From Hyaloscypha bicolor E (lineage: Eukaryota > Ascomycota > Leotiomycetes > Helotiales > Hyaloscyphaceae): 64,000 nucleotides of DNA. Each line of letters starts with the position of its first letter. Position 1 is the stretch's first letter. Positions 22,977-36,951 of the stretch are shown here, in pieces. The DNA is taken from positions 72,652 through 136,651 of the forward strand of contig NW_020194530.1 of the NCBI RefSeq assembly GCF_002865645.1, written 5' to 3'. The position numbers were made by a program, and so were the translations under genes. The notes beneath the pieces are model-generated. The model worked only from the letters and a program-made list of their open reading frames with translations, was not told where the DNA came from and ran no database searches.

Positions 22977-25900
22977 TACTTTTAGCCTTATTATAAAGTT
23001 TAGAAATAGGTTTAGGTTTAAGGCTATTAGTAATAACCTTAATATCTCTTATATAAGAGAGCTTTATAGAAGTTAAATAAAAAATAATATTACTATATAA
23101 TAAAGCTAGTATATAGTTCTTTCTATTAATAGCTACTAGCTTATATAGCCTATTTCAATTACTAGATTAACTAGTATTTCTTTTATATTATATAAAAATA
23201 TTCGAATTTAAGAAAAGTTTATAAATATTAGTAATATTAGAACTATTTCGGATATTTAGAGTATTTATAATCTAGTATCTAGCTTAAAGCTTTTAAATTT
23301 CTATTATTACTTTCTTAAATACTACTAATTACTATAATATAATTAATAATAAAGTATTATATTTAGTTATTTAAAGTAAAGTACTATAAACTAAAAAAGT
23401 AAAAATAATATTATTAGATTTAGTAAAATTATTAAGAGCCTTAAAAGCTATTTAGAATATAATATCTTTATTAATTCTAATAATTTTAGCTATAATAATA
23501 AGATAAGTATATTAAATTAGGCTATAGTAATATTCTATAATTCCGACGAAATTATAAGCTTTTATAAAAATAAAAATAATTTTAATTCTTATAGTATTTA
23601 TAAGCTAAATAAACTTCTTATTAATAAACTACTTTCCGGTATTTATTATAATCTAATTAGAAGAGCCTAAATAAATATTAATTTAATATTATTTTAGGCT
23701 ATCCTAAATATATAATATACTAATATTTTAAAGCCATTAGCTAGCTTAATATTAAGTACCTTTATTAATAATATAAAATATAGGCTTACCGGAAATATAG
23801 AAAATATTAATAATAATAAAATAATTAAAACTAATATTATTTCTTAGATTAAACTTAAATTATTCTAATAATTATTCGAATTTCTAGTATTACTTATAGT
23901 ATTTTATAAAATATTTAAAGGCTTTTATATTAATATTATAGCCTGCTTATTCTAATATATTTCGGAGCTTACTAATAAATAAATAACTAAAATAGTAATA
24001 TAAATATTATAATTTAATTTTTATAAGAAAACAGAAATTATAAATAAAAAGTTCAGAAATAAAGCTTTATAAAATAATATTCTAAAATAAGAAAGAATAT
24101 CTAAAATATTATATTATAGATATAAAGTACTTATTAAAAGTAATAAGATAATTAGTAAGATTATTAAAGTAAATTCCTAGCTTATTTATATTAGCTAAAC
24201 TAAATAAAAATAAAGTTTTTATTAGTATAATATAGAATTATACTTACCTAATTAGTATTCTTACTATTATAAATCTAATAAAAGATATAAATCCGATATT
24301 AAACTAGATATTAACTTAATTTTTAGTAGTTTTATTAAGTTTAATATTATTATTAGTTTATTATAAAGCTTGAAATTAATTAGAACTAGTAATTAAAAAT
24401 CTAGAAGCTTTAGTATTAATTATAACTTTATAAAAGTAATAAGTATTATATTTTAATATACTATTAATTATAAATATCTAAATATTCTCTATTTATTTAA
24501 TAGGCTTTATAATATAGTTTTCATTTATTATCTAATATATAAGAAAAAGAAAAATAAGATTATTTATAAAAGTATTTATTATAGGAATAATAGAAATAGA
24601 AATAATAAAAGTAGCTAGAAAGCTTTAATAGAAATAAAATAAATATCTAAATAATATTTCTTTTCTTTATTTATTTCTACTAATAAAGCTTTAAAAATAT
24701 TATTTTCTAGTTTGTTTTTATTATTTTTATTATTTTTTTCTCTTTTGATTTTAGTAATATATTATATATAAGTATTATTAAAGTATTTATAAAAGTTATA
24801 AAAGTTTTAAAATCTAAATTAGTAAATATTTCTCTTTTTAAATTAAGTCTTTTTAGTATTTTATTTTTCTAATATATATAACCCTAAATAGTATTCGGGT
24901 TTCTTATATATAAAATATAACTTTAGAATATAATTATTATAATTATAGAACTTGAAGTAATTATTACGAATTCCGAAATTATAGCTAGGTTTATATTAAT
25001 AATTTCCGGATAAATAATAGCTTAGAAAGTTTTAAAAATAATATTATTAATTAGTAAAAAGAATTTTAGTATTAATTTATTATTTCTTTTTATAAATAAT
25101 AATAGATAATTAGAGCTTATTAATAAATTAACTAAAATTAGAAAAAGAATTCGAAACTATATATTAGTATACTAATATATCTTAATAAGAAATAATAATC
25201 TTATTATATAGGAATTCGGTATTTTATAAACCAAATACTAGTTTATATTATAATTTGTATAGGTTATTAATTAGTAATTAAATGAGTTTAAATGTTTTTT
25301 TTTTTAGGATATTAAGCTATTGTAATTACTATTATAATAGTATTTTACTTATTTAAGTTTTAATATTAGAAGCTAGGGCTTTTAAAAAAACTATAAATAT
25401 TTATATATACCTTTTTATATATATATATTAAAAGAACTAGTTATTATAAAAGTAATCTTCTACTAGTTCCTTTAATATAATAAGGAAAGCTCTTACTAAT
25501 AACTTTTATAAAAGCTTTATATATTAGTAAATATTAAGGAAAATAATAAGTTTCTAATTAAAACTATTATTAGTTCTATTATATTTCTATATCTTAGTAT
25601 ATATCTTTACTATTTTTCTAATTAGCTTTATAATAAAAGAGCTAGTTAAAAGGCTATTTAGAAATAGTAAAAGTAATAGAAATCCGTTATTACTAGCTTT
25701 TTAAAATCTAATATTTATAGAAATAATTATAAATAATAAATAAATATATATAATAATTAGTTTAGTTTATTAATTTCTTATAATATTATTATTAAATAAT
25801 ATATATAATAAGATAATAGGACTTATATTAAGGTCTAATCTAATAATAATAATATTAGCTATAATTCAAGTATATTATTATTCTTTCTAAATAATATTAG

Positions 25901-27195
25901 CTAAAAACTATATAATAATAAGTCTCTTATTATTTTATTTAATATAAATATTACTATATTATAAAATAGCTTATAATTAATATAATATATATTAATCTAG
26001 TTAATTAAGTACTTTAAAATCGAAATTACTAAAATTATTCTTAAATAATTTCTAGAAATTATTATTAGTTAATTTCTTTACTTTATACTAGAATAATCTA
26101 GTATTAAAGTAATCTAGAATTTTATTATTATTATAAGTAATTAGGTTAATATTATCTTTTTATTTCTTTATTTATATATATCTATCTTATAGTTTTATTA
26201 TATTAAATTTCTAGAGCTAAGCCCGTTCTAATATATATATAATTTATAATTAAAAAGATTTAAAAATAAAATAATTTATAATAAGTTTATAGAAAGAATT
26301 TAGTAATAAAAGTATTTAGATATCTAGATATCTAGTAAAGATATTAGATATCTAGTTTAAATATCTAGTTAGATATTAGATATTTAGATATCTAGAAGTA
26401 TTTAGAATATTAAAATAAATATTTTATTCTTAAATATTTTATTTATAATAAGAAATTTAGGAAATGAAATATTATAATTCCGGAAGAATCTAAAGCTTTA
26501 AAGAACTTTAAAAATATATATAGAATATATATTTTAGAAAAAGAATTCTATAAATATAAGTATTATATAAATAAAAAAGATAGTTTTTAAAAAGGTAATT
26601 TTAGAACTAAAAGAAATTAGTTTTAAAGAATAATAAATAATTAAATAAATAGTTAAATAGCTAATTATTTATTAATTAGTAAGAACTAGAGTCTTTTTTC
26701 TTTAGGCTACTAGATACTTATTTATAAAGTTAATAAATAATTTCTTTTTTTAATAAAATAATTATTAGTTCTTAATAAGAGCTAGCTATTTTCTTATTTA
26801 AACTAATAGATACTTTTTTTATAGAATTAATAAATAATTCCTCTTTTTAATATAAACTAGTTTAATTTTATTATAGATTACTAGATACTTTTTTAGTATA
26901 ACTATTCTATTTCTAATCTATAAATACTAACTAATTAGTATTAGTTTACTAATAATATATAATACTATTATATAGTTATAAAATACTATTTATATAAGGT
27001 TAGTAATATTATTATTATCTAGAAATAGAAAGTATAATATTATAATATTAATATATAATTCTCAAATCTACTAAGCCTAATAAGATCTAGTCTATTAATT
27101 AAGTTATTTATAGAATATAAAGTTATATAATTATATCTTATATTTTATATCTTATAACTATATATATAATTTCTAAAGAAATAGCTATACTAATA

Positions 27196-28548
27196 ATAAA
27201 TTTATAATTCTTATTTCTTTTATAATAAATAATTTTTTAGAATTATTAGAATTAATAACTTTATAAAAATAAAATAATTAAAGTTTTTAAAATTATATTT
27301 TTAATTAAAAAATATAAATATTTTAATTTTAATTTTAATTTCAAGTTTAAGAAAAATATTATTTATATAAATATTATTAGAATTATTTTTATATAAAAAT
27401 ATTATTTATTAAAATATTTTTATTAAAAACAAATATATTATCTAATATATTATATTAGTTTATTAATTAGAATCTTTATATAATTTATTAATTATTATTT
27501 TAATTCTTAAATATTTAAAAACTAATATAAAAATATTTAATAAATATATATATATTATAATAAATTAAAAATATTATTAAAGAATTAGAATTTATAAAAC
27601 TAGTAAAGAAATTCTTATATTTAATTATTTTTATAAATATATTATTTAGAAATAATAAAAATCTCTTTTTCTAAATTAGATATATTTTAATTCTAGTTAA
27701 TAAAACTAGATATACTAATATTATTTACTAGTTCTTTAGTAAATATAAAAAAGTTATTAGAAGTATTTTAGTTTTAAAATTCTATAATATAATTTATAAT
27801 TTTAATATAAATACTTTAATTAAATTTATAATTAATAAAATATTAGAAATAAAACTATTATTAGTTCTTTATATGAATTTAAAATTATTATATAAATATT
27901 TTATTAAATTAGATATTATTTGAGAAAAGTATCTAATAATTAATATAATATACTTTTATTAGACATATAAATAATAAGAAATTATAGAAATTAAATAAAT
28001 TAAAAAAGTATTAAATTATACTAAGTTTATAATAAAATTAAAAGTTTTAAAAGTTTTAAATACTTTATTAATATAAATATTATATAATTAAATATAAAGA
28101 AAGAAATTAAATATAAATAAATTAAGAAATAAATAAATATATAATATAAGAAAATATATATAAAGATTTCTTTAATAAAAATATCTAGTATTTAAATATT
28201 TAATATTAAATTAAATTAGGGAATTAGTATATAATTAGAAAAAAATACTATTTTTTATATTTTTTAAAAAAGTTTTAATATTAATATAATTATAATTATT
28301 AATAATTATATAATATAAAAATAATAAAATATAATAAAATATAAATAATAAATAATAATTATATAATTTTATATTATATAAATAACTTAACTAATAGCTA
28401 GTTTTTATTAAATTTAATAAATTTAGGAATTATATATTAATATTATTATATTATAATTTTTATTTTAAAATAATAACTATTTTATTAATTTATATAAATA
28501 GTATTTTATAATTATATAATAATATTATATATTTCTAGTAAACTAATA
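27196..28548 (+). mobile_element. 5'-truncated copia copy C1
   Basis: Begins next to the right LTR of copia A. On plus it reads late reverse-transcriptase, then RNase H remnants (about 27690-28100), each homologous to the minus-strand sequence of copia A. It ends in an LTR (about 28278-28548) that is the reverse complement of the A/B LTRs. The gag, integrase and most of the reverse transcriptase are missing. All frames are full of stops. Confidence 0.6.
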
Positions 28549-29810
28549 ATAATTAATATAAATATAATTTTAGCTAAGACTTTAAACTATAATTCAAATT
28601 AAATTTATTTTTAAAACTCGGTATTTTAATAGTTTTAATTATATTTATTTATTTATTATTATATTTTATTTCCTTTTTTTTAGTTTTAAATTTTAAATTT
28701 TTAAGTTTTATTTTATTATTTTATTTCTATTAATATATTATCTAATATACTACAAAAGTTTATATTATATTAGTTTATTAATTAGAAATCTTATATAATT
28801 TATTAATTATTATTTAAGCTTTTAAGTTTTTAAAAACTAATATAAAAATATTTAATAAAAATATTTAATAATAAATTAAGAATATTATTAAAAAATTAAT
28901 ATTTATAAAGCTAATAAAGAAATTCTTATATTTAATTATTTTTATAGATAATAGAGATTTTTTTAAATTAAATATATTTTAGTTTTAGTAAATAAAACTA
29001 AATATATTAATATTATTTACTAATTCTTTATTAAATATAAGAGAATTACGAGAAATATTTTAGTTTCAAAGCTTTATAATATAATTTATAACTTTAATAT
29101 AAGTATTTTAATTAAATTTAGAATTAATAAAATTTTAGTAATAGAATTATTATTAATAATTTATATAAATTCGAAGTTATTAAATAAATATTATATTAAA
29201 TTAGAAACTATTTAAAAGAAATATTTAATAATTAATATAATATATTTTTATTAAATATATAAATAATAAAAGATTATAGAAATTAAAAAGAATTAAAAAA
29301 AATTAAATTTCATTAATTTTATAATAAAATTAGAACTAATAAATACTTTTAAATATCTAATTAATATAAATATAATATAATTAAATATAGAGAAATAAAT
29401 TAAATATATAAAAGAAAAGAATATTATAAAAAAAGAAATCATATATAAAAAGCTATAGCCTTTAATATATAACTAAAATCTTAAAAGTTATATAAATATA
29501 TAAAATATTTAGAAAATTAATATATAATTAAAAATAAGTATTATTTTTTTTATTTATTTTTAAAAAACGTTCTAGTATTAATATAATTATTTTATTAGAA
29601 GTTATATATATAATTATAAGATATAATTATATAATCTTATATTTTACAAATAATTTAATTAATAAACTAGATTATTTTAAACTTAATTAATTTAGAAATT
29701 ATATATTAATATTATAATATTATAATTCTTATTTTTAAAATAATAATAACTTTATTAATCTTATATAAATAATATTTTATAATTATATAATAATGTTATA
29801 TATTACTAGT
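28549..29810 (+). mobile_element. 5'-truncated copia copy C2, its LTR split by a 26.8 kb insertion
   Basis: Repeats the C1 arrangement: RNase H remnants at about 28990-29380 and an LTR starting about 29576. The LTR stops at CTAGT (29806-29810) where a different sequence begins. The missing LTR end, TAGTAAACTAATA, reappears at 56658-56670. C2 is therefore older than everything between. Confidence 0.6.
29438..29473. repeat. 36-bp palindrome, copy in C2
   Basis: Same arrangement as at 20994 (AAGCTATAGCCTTT core, TATATAAC end), with a decayed left arm; sits just before the C2 LTR. Confidence 0.65.
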
Positions 29811-29966
29811 TATAAGATATTTATTAATAAATAATAAAATAATAGAATAAATTAATAAGTTATAAAACTATAATATTAAATTTAATATAAAACTAATCTT
29901 TATTCTTTTTATAAGATTTAGGGAAGCCTCTTCTAAATAAGAGGCCCTAATAATATATATATAATT

Positions 29967-32900
29967 AGTAATTTTTAAATCTAATATTTATAATATAAAT
30001 AGTAATTAATTATAATATTAAAGAACTATTAATCTCTCTAATTAATATCTATAATATCCGAAATTTATTATATATCCTTAAATTATATATAATTCTATAT
30101 ATATTATAATTATATTTCTTTTCTAGAATTTTATTTTTAAGATCTATTAATTTATTTTAGTAAATGTTTAATTAATTATATATTTAATTAAAATAAATTT
30201 CTAATATTTTAAAATATAGTTTTATTAATATAATTTAGGTAATAAATATAAAAATTGTCTAATTAAATTAGAGCTAAATAAACGAAAAAGAAAAGTAATT
30301 ATATTTCAGATATAGAAGCTAACTAGTAATTATAATTTTATTTAGAATCTAAATATTTTAATTAGTTTAATCTAAAACACTAAAGTATTATTTTATAAAA
30401 TTAAAATTATTTATTAAATTTAGTATTAAAAAAATCTAAATAATTATATTAAAATAATTTAATGAAATATTTATATAAGAAATTAATATAAATGTTTTTA
30501 AAGTTCTGAAAATTATATATAAACTTCTAGAAATATATATTAATTAGTTATATTAATTTAAGTAGTTCTTTATTTTTATAAAAAAAACTTTTTTATATTA
30601 CTATATATTTTTTTTCTTTTTAATAATTATATATATAATAATTTCTTTTATTATTACTTTCTAGTTTTTTTTTTTACTCTTTTCCAAATTTTCTTTAATT
30701 ATTTTTAATTAATTCTATAATATCTTTTTTTGACTTTATTATTTACTAATATAATTATAAATATAAAAGTAATTTTATAGCTTCTTTTTTTATTATTAGT
30801 AAATATTTAAAATATTTTAAGTATTTATTTATTAATTCCTTTATTTTATATATTATAATATCTAATAAAAAGAATTATAACTATTATAATAAAAGCTCTA
30901 AATCTTATATATTACTAAGTTTTTTAGTTTTAATATTTATTAAAGCTAATATGGTTTTAGATTTCTTATTATTTATTAGAAGCTTATTAGCTTTAGGAAA
31001 ATACTATTATAATTTTTAAGAAATTTCTTAAAAAATATCCTAAATAGTATTATATTAATATAAATAATATTATTAATTAGGTTTTTAAAAACTAGAAAAA
31101 ACCTAATAAGTTTCGGAATTCTTTTTCCTATTTTAATAAAGCAAATAATAATATTATTTGAATTAGTATTCTAAAAATAAATATTTTCTAATATATTTAG
31201 GTATTTATTAATTCTTTAAAAGAATATTATAAAGTTTACTTTTAAGATATTAATTTTATTACTGAAATTACTATTAAGATTTCTAAATAATTCATTATTA
31301 ATATTTCAAATACTAATAATATAATATTTATAACTATTCGAGATTTAATTTTAAAAGTTCGGGCTTTTTATAAAATATATCTAATAATTATAAATTTCTT
31401 ATTTACTTCTTTTAATATTTTTAATTCTAATATTATTATAATATAATTATATCTTATTAAAAAATAAGCGAATTTCGGAAAATATTATTTAATTCTTTAC
31501 TAAATCCTAAATAGAAGTAGTATTTAATATTCTTATTTTAGTAATTAGAAATTTATAGGAATTAGAATTTATTTATTTGAAATACCTATAACTAGTTTAC
31601 TTATAATAAATCTTTCTTAATTCTAAATCTTTTTCTAATAATTTAAATATAATTCTTATATATCTTAATAAAATTATAAAAAACCTTTATAAATAAAAAT
31701 ATTCTAGAAAAATATTATTATTACTATTCCGGGCCTTTTTTTTAGCTATCTAAATCTTCTTTTTCTTTTAAATAGTCTTTTTTTTAATAGTTCAAAATTC
31801 TTTTTAATTTTAAGAAATTATTAAAAAATAATTTCGGATTTTAAACTATAGTTTTAATTATATAATTTCAGAAATTTCTTGGAATTTTTAAAGTTAGAAA
31901 AAGCAAATAACTAGATATTATAATCTTTAGGCTAGACTTTTTATTTAATTAAATATTATTATTTCTTGCTTTTATTATTTTATTAGTAATTAATAATAGC
32001 TTTTATTTTCTATTTTTATTTTTTATTATTATTTACTAATTTCAGAAATTCTTTAAAAAAATATAAATATAGCTTCTAATTCTTTTTTATTATATATTTT
32101 TTTTAAAAAAAGAAATATGAAAAGTTAGATATAAATAATTATATATATTTAATAATTCTAACTTATATACTAAATTACTAATATATTTAAAATTTTAGTT
32201 TAAGCTTTTCTATTTTAACTTTAATATTTTTTATTAATAATATAATTTAGGCTTCTTTAGAATAGTATTTAGCTAACTAGTATTTATTATAATAGGTTTT
32301 CTGGTTATTTTATATATAATATTATAAATATTTAAGCTTTTTCTATTTTGTTTTAAAAGTTTCTAGTTTTTTATATATAATTAGTATTTTTCTTATAATC
32401 TTATTTTTAGAATTCTATAAAATTAAAAATAGTATTTATAATATATATAGAAAGATATATTTTATAAAATCTAATATTTTAAATTATTATATATAAATTT
32501 CGTAAAAAATAATTTTTTAAATTAGTTATTTTTTAGGGTATTATAATAATATTTTAAATAATATTTTAAGGCCTAGATTTGCCTTTTTATTTAATTATTT
32601 ATTTGAAAATAATATATTATATTTAAATACTATTTAGATATCAAATAAAAATAAAATAATAAATTAAAATTAGTTAATAAATACTATTATTTAATTAGAA
32701 ATAATTTAATTAGAGAAATTAAAAATCGAAAAAATATATTCCTATATAATTTTAATAAGCTCTAAAGAATATAAGATTATTATTATAAAAAAAATACTAC
32801 TATATCTTTATCTTAGATATAACTAGTATACTTATTTCTTATTATTCGAATAAAATATATACTTGGTTATAAGACTTCTTTAATTAATTAGTATAATAAT

Positions 32901-33289
32901 AATAAGTATTTTTCTTATAAATTAAATTAATAGAATTATAATATAATATACTAATAAAAGCTTCTTATTCTTTATTTAAAGAAATATCTTATTATAGGTA
33001 AGTTATTTCAAATTATAATAAAAAATACTATTACTAGTAATAGTATTTTTTTTATTTTATAAAAACCGAGATTTTAATATTTATAAAATAAAATAAATAC
33101 TATTATTTATAATAGTATTTTTAAGAAAATTATTTCTTATTTAGAAAATTTAAATAATAAAAAAGAACTAACTAATAAGAATTCCGTATATTTAATTAAT
33201 TATTTACTAATTATTTATTTATTAAATAGCTTTCTTATTTCTATTACTAGTAATCTTTATATAGCTTTTCTAAATATATTTTTTTATCT
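29967..33289. repeat. RIP-degraded sequence inside relic D, unassigned
   Basis: Strongly AT-rich. Short coding-like peptides can be read in places (around 31080-31400 on plus, around 32280-32480 on minus), but none shows a motif I can name. By position it should include the 3' part of the gypsy relic and possibly another fragment in opposite orientation. Confidence 0.4.
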
Positions 33290-33850
33290 AGTAAAAAATA
33301 TAGCTATTTATATATAATATTTTCTAATAAGAAATATATAACTATTTTTTAAATATATTATATTAGTAAGAAATATATAATTATTTTCAAATAAAATATA
33401 CTAGTAAGAAATATAGTTATTCCTAAATAGTTTATACTAGTAAGAAATATAGCTATTTCCAAATAGCTTATATTAGTAAAAAATATAGCTATTCTTAAAT
33501 AGCTTATATTAATAAGAAATATAGCTATTCTCTAAATAAGCTATACTAATAAGAAATATATAACTATTCTTAAATAGCTTATATTAATAAGAAATATATA
33601 GTTATTCCTAAATAAAATATATTAATAAGAAATATATAGCTATTTCTAAATAGAATATACTAGTAAGAAATATAGCTATTTTCTAAATAAGCTATATTAA
33701 TAGGAAATATAATTATTTCTAAATAATCCATATTAATAAGAAATATAGCTATTCTTTAAATAAACTATATTAGTAAGAAATATATAGCTATCCTTAAATA
33801 GCCTATACTAGTAAGAAATATAGTTATTTATATATAATATATACTAGTTA
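33290..33850. repeat. Tandem repeat, about 36-38 bp unit, roughly 14-15 copies
   Basis: Units follow AGTAAGAAATATAGCTATT, then CCTAAATAGCTTATACT with 1-3 bp variation. Each unit holds the small palindromes ATAGCTAT and AATAGCTTA. Differences are mostly transitions. It ends about 70 bp before the left LTR of copia B. Unit variation, the lack of distinct unrelated spacers and the eukaryotic context exclude a CRISPR array. Confidence 0.8.
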
Positions 33851-34311
33851 TATATATTAGTAAAAAAAAATATTATATTCTTTTAATATTTATTTTCGAA
33901 ATAAATTAATTATTTTATAATTATTAATTTAATAGAAATATATAATATTATTATATAATTATAAAATACTATTTATATAAATTAATAAAGTTATTTTTTT
34001 TAGAAATAGGAATTATAGTATTATAATATTAATATATAATTCCTAAATTTATTAAGTCTAATAAAAACTAGCTACTAGTTAAATTATTAATATAATACGA
34101 AGTTATATAATTATTACTTATATCTTATTATATTTTATTATTTCTAGTTATTTCTATATTATATAACTATATTATATAACTATTAATAACTATAGCTATA
34201 TTAATACTAGAAACTTTCTAAAAAACGCAAAAAATAGAAAATAATACTTTTTTCTAATTATATATAAATTCCCTAAATACTTTATATATTTATATTATTT
34301 TTAAGGTTTTA

Positions 34312-34347
34312 ATTATATACTAAAGGCTATAACCTTTTATATATAAT
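34312..34347. repeat. 36-bp palindrome, copy in copia B
   Basis: Positional equivalent of the copy at 20994, with G>A/C>T changes in the arms. Confidence 0.75.
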
Positions 34348-36650
34348 CTTTCTTTTTATAATATTTACTTATTTTATATATTTATTTTCCCTAATTTAGT
34401 CTAGTACTAGATATTTAAATACTAGATACCTAAATACTAGATATTAAGGAAATCTTTATATATATTCTCTTATTTATATATTTATTTCCTGTTTTATTTA
34501 TATTTAATTTATTACTTTATATCTAATTATATAGTATTTATATTAATAAAATACTTAAGGGTATTTAATAGCTTTAATTTTATTATAGAATTAGTAGAAT
34601 TTAATTCTTTTTTAATTTATTTAATTTCTATAATTTCTCGTTATTTATATATTTAATAAAGATATATTATATTAATTATTAGGTATTTCTTTTAAGTAAT
34701 ACTTAATTTAATAAGATATTTATATAATAACTTTCAATTTATATAAATAACTAGTAATAGTTTTATTTCTAATATTCTATTAATTATAAATTTAACTAAA
34801 GTATTTATATTAAAGCTATAAGCTATATTATAAAGTTCTAAAGCTAGAATACTTCTAGTAATTCTCTTATATTTAGTAAAGAACTAGTAAATAATATTAG
34901 TATATCTAGTTCTATTTATTAGAACTAGAATATATTCGATTTAAAAAAAGAAAGCTCTATTATTTATAAATAAAGTATTTATAAAAATAATTAAATATAA
35001 GAACTTGTTTATTAGTTTTATTAATTTTAGTTTTTTAATACTATTTTTAATTTACTATTAAATATATTTATTAAGTTCCTTTATATTAGTTTCCAAAAGT
35101 TTAATAGCTTAAATAGTAATTAATAGGTTATATAAAGCTTCTAGTTAATAAACTAATATAATATATTAGTTTTTAATAAAGAAATTTTAATAAATAGTAC
35201 TTTTATTACTTATAATAATAATATTCTTTATAGAAATAGTTTAGAGGTTTTTATACTAGTATTCCTATATAAGAGTAATTCTAGTAGTATTTATATAAAT
35301 AATACTTTTATTAAACTTGAGATTATAATTAAAAATAAGAAATTTATATTTCTTAGCTAAAAACTTAATTTTATAAAGCTTTAGTTACTTTGCTTTTATA
35401 AAATTATTAGTTCTAATAAATAAGATATTATTAGTTTAAAGGCTAATAATTCTAAAGAATTACTTATTATAGAAGAGGTAAGGGTTATAAGTTAATTATT
35501 TTATAAAAAGCTTATTAATATAATAGGAATAGTAAGTTTTAAACTAGTAATTCCTAGTTTCTAGTATATTATATAATAGTTTTATAACTTTTAGAATAGA
35601 ATTATTCTTTAGATTTAGCTTTCTAGTAAGCTTATAAGATAAGTTAATATAGAAATTATAATGAAATAAGATTATTAATTAGATAAAGGCTATTAAGATA
35701 TTATATAAATATAATTTTATAGTATTTATTATTATAGTAATAATACTAAAAATAATTCTCTAGCTAATATATTAAATAGTAAGTAATTATATTAATATTA
35801 TTTATTTCTTATTATTATTATAAGCTTAAATAACTAGTCTCGACTTCTTAAGTTCTTTCTCTATATTCTTATTCTTAATCTTATTAATAAACCGAGAGTT
35901 AAAGATATATATCTCTTTTAGTACTTGAGATTTAAAAGTAACTTTAAATATATCTTTTTCTAGAAGGCTAATAACTTTAATTTAATAGGAATTCTTATAT
36001 AATTCATTATTCTATAGAAATACTATAATATCCGGGATCTTATAAAAGTATTCTCTATTATACTTTAGTAAAATAATAGAAATAGTAAGAGGAATTATAT
36101 TTATATTACTTTTAGTCTTATTATTAAACTCGGGAATAAATTCAGATTCGGGGCTATTAGTAATAACCTTAATATTTCCTATATAAAAGGGCTTTATAGA
36201 AATTAAATAAAAAGTAATATTATTATATAATAGAGCTAGTATATAGTTCTTTCTATTAATAGCTACTAGCTTATATAATTTATTCTAATTATTAGATTAA
36301 CTAGTATTTCCTTTATATTAAATAAGAATATTTGAATTCAGAAATAGTTTATAAATATTAGTAATACTAGAACTATTTCGGGTATTTAAAGTATTTATAA
36401 TTTAATATCTAGCTTAAAGCTTCTGAATTTCTATTATTACTTTCTTAAATATTACTAATTACTATAATATAATAAGTAATAGGATATTATATTTAGTTGT
36501 TTAAAATAAAGTATTATAAACTAAAAGAATTAAAATAATATTATTAAGTTCTATAGAGTTATTAATAGCTTTAAAAGCTATTTAGAATATAGTATTCTTA
36601 TTAATTTCATTAATCTTAGCTATAATAATAAGATAAATATATTAGATTAG

Positions 36651-36951
36651 TATAGTATAATAGGCTATATTCTTTAAAAATTATATTATTTTAGTAATTT
36701 TAAAATTTAGATTATATAGTAAAGGCCGCGGCCTTTTATATATAATTTATAGAAATTATATAAGCTAGTTTTTCCATAGTTCTAGAGAATCATTCTTTAT
36801 AAATATTTAATTAATTAAGCTTTTATATATTATATACTATTTATATTTTACTATTTATACTTTTAATTTATTATTTTATTATTAAGTTATATTTTATATT
36901 CTAGTATATTTCATATAGGTTTTTATTTTATTATAGTTTCTCTTTTATATA
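36651..36951 (+). repeat. Left LTR of the nested gypsy element
   Basis: About 300 bp, aligned to 49392-49681; contains a 36-bp palindrome (36711-36746) whose centre GGCCGCGGCC escaped RIP. Confidence 0.8.

Larger units (their letters stand above)
20585..27195 (-). mobile_element. Ty1/copia-type LTR retrotransposon A, RIP-inactivated
   Basis: Direct repeats at 20585-20869 and 26939-27195 start TATTAGTTTACTA and end TACTAATA; TG...CA ends became TA...TA. They are the LTRs. Read on minus, the interior shows copia reverse-transcriptase landmarks through many stop codons: an NYxFKTYY stretch and LQTNNILF, the decayed form of the family's Q-T-D-D block (about 22030-22055), followed downstream by RNase H remnants near 21340-21560. 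The length (6.6 kb) is normal for fungal copia elements once a 271-bp insertion at 22706-22976 is subtracted. Every protein-coding part is broken. A second copy (B) lies at 33922-53362 and two truncated ones at 27.2-29.8 kb. No clear target-site duplication. Confidence 0.8.

Noticed and set aside
33290..33850. CRISPR-like regular array
   Set aside because: Unit and spacer cannot be separated, units vary throughout, and the context is a fungal retroelement nest with no cas genes.
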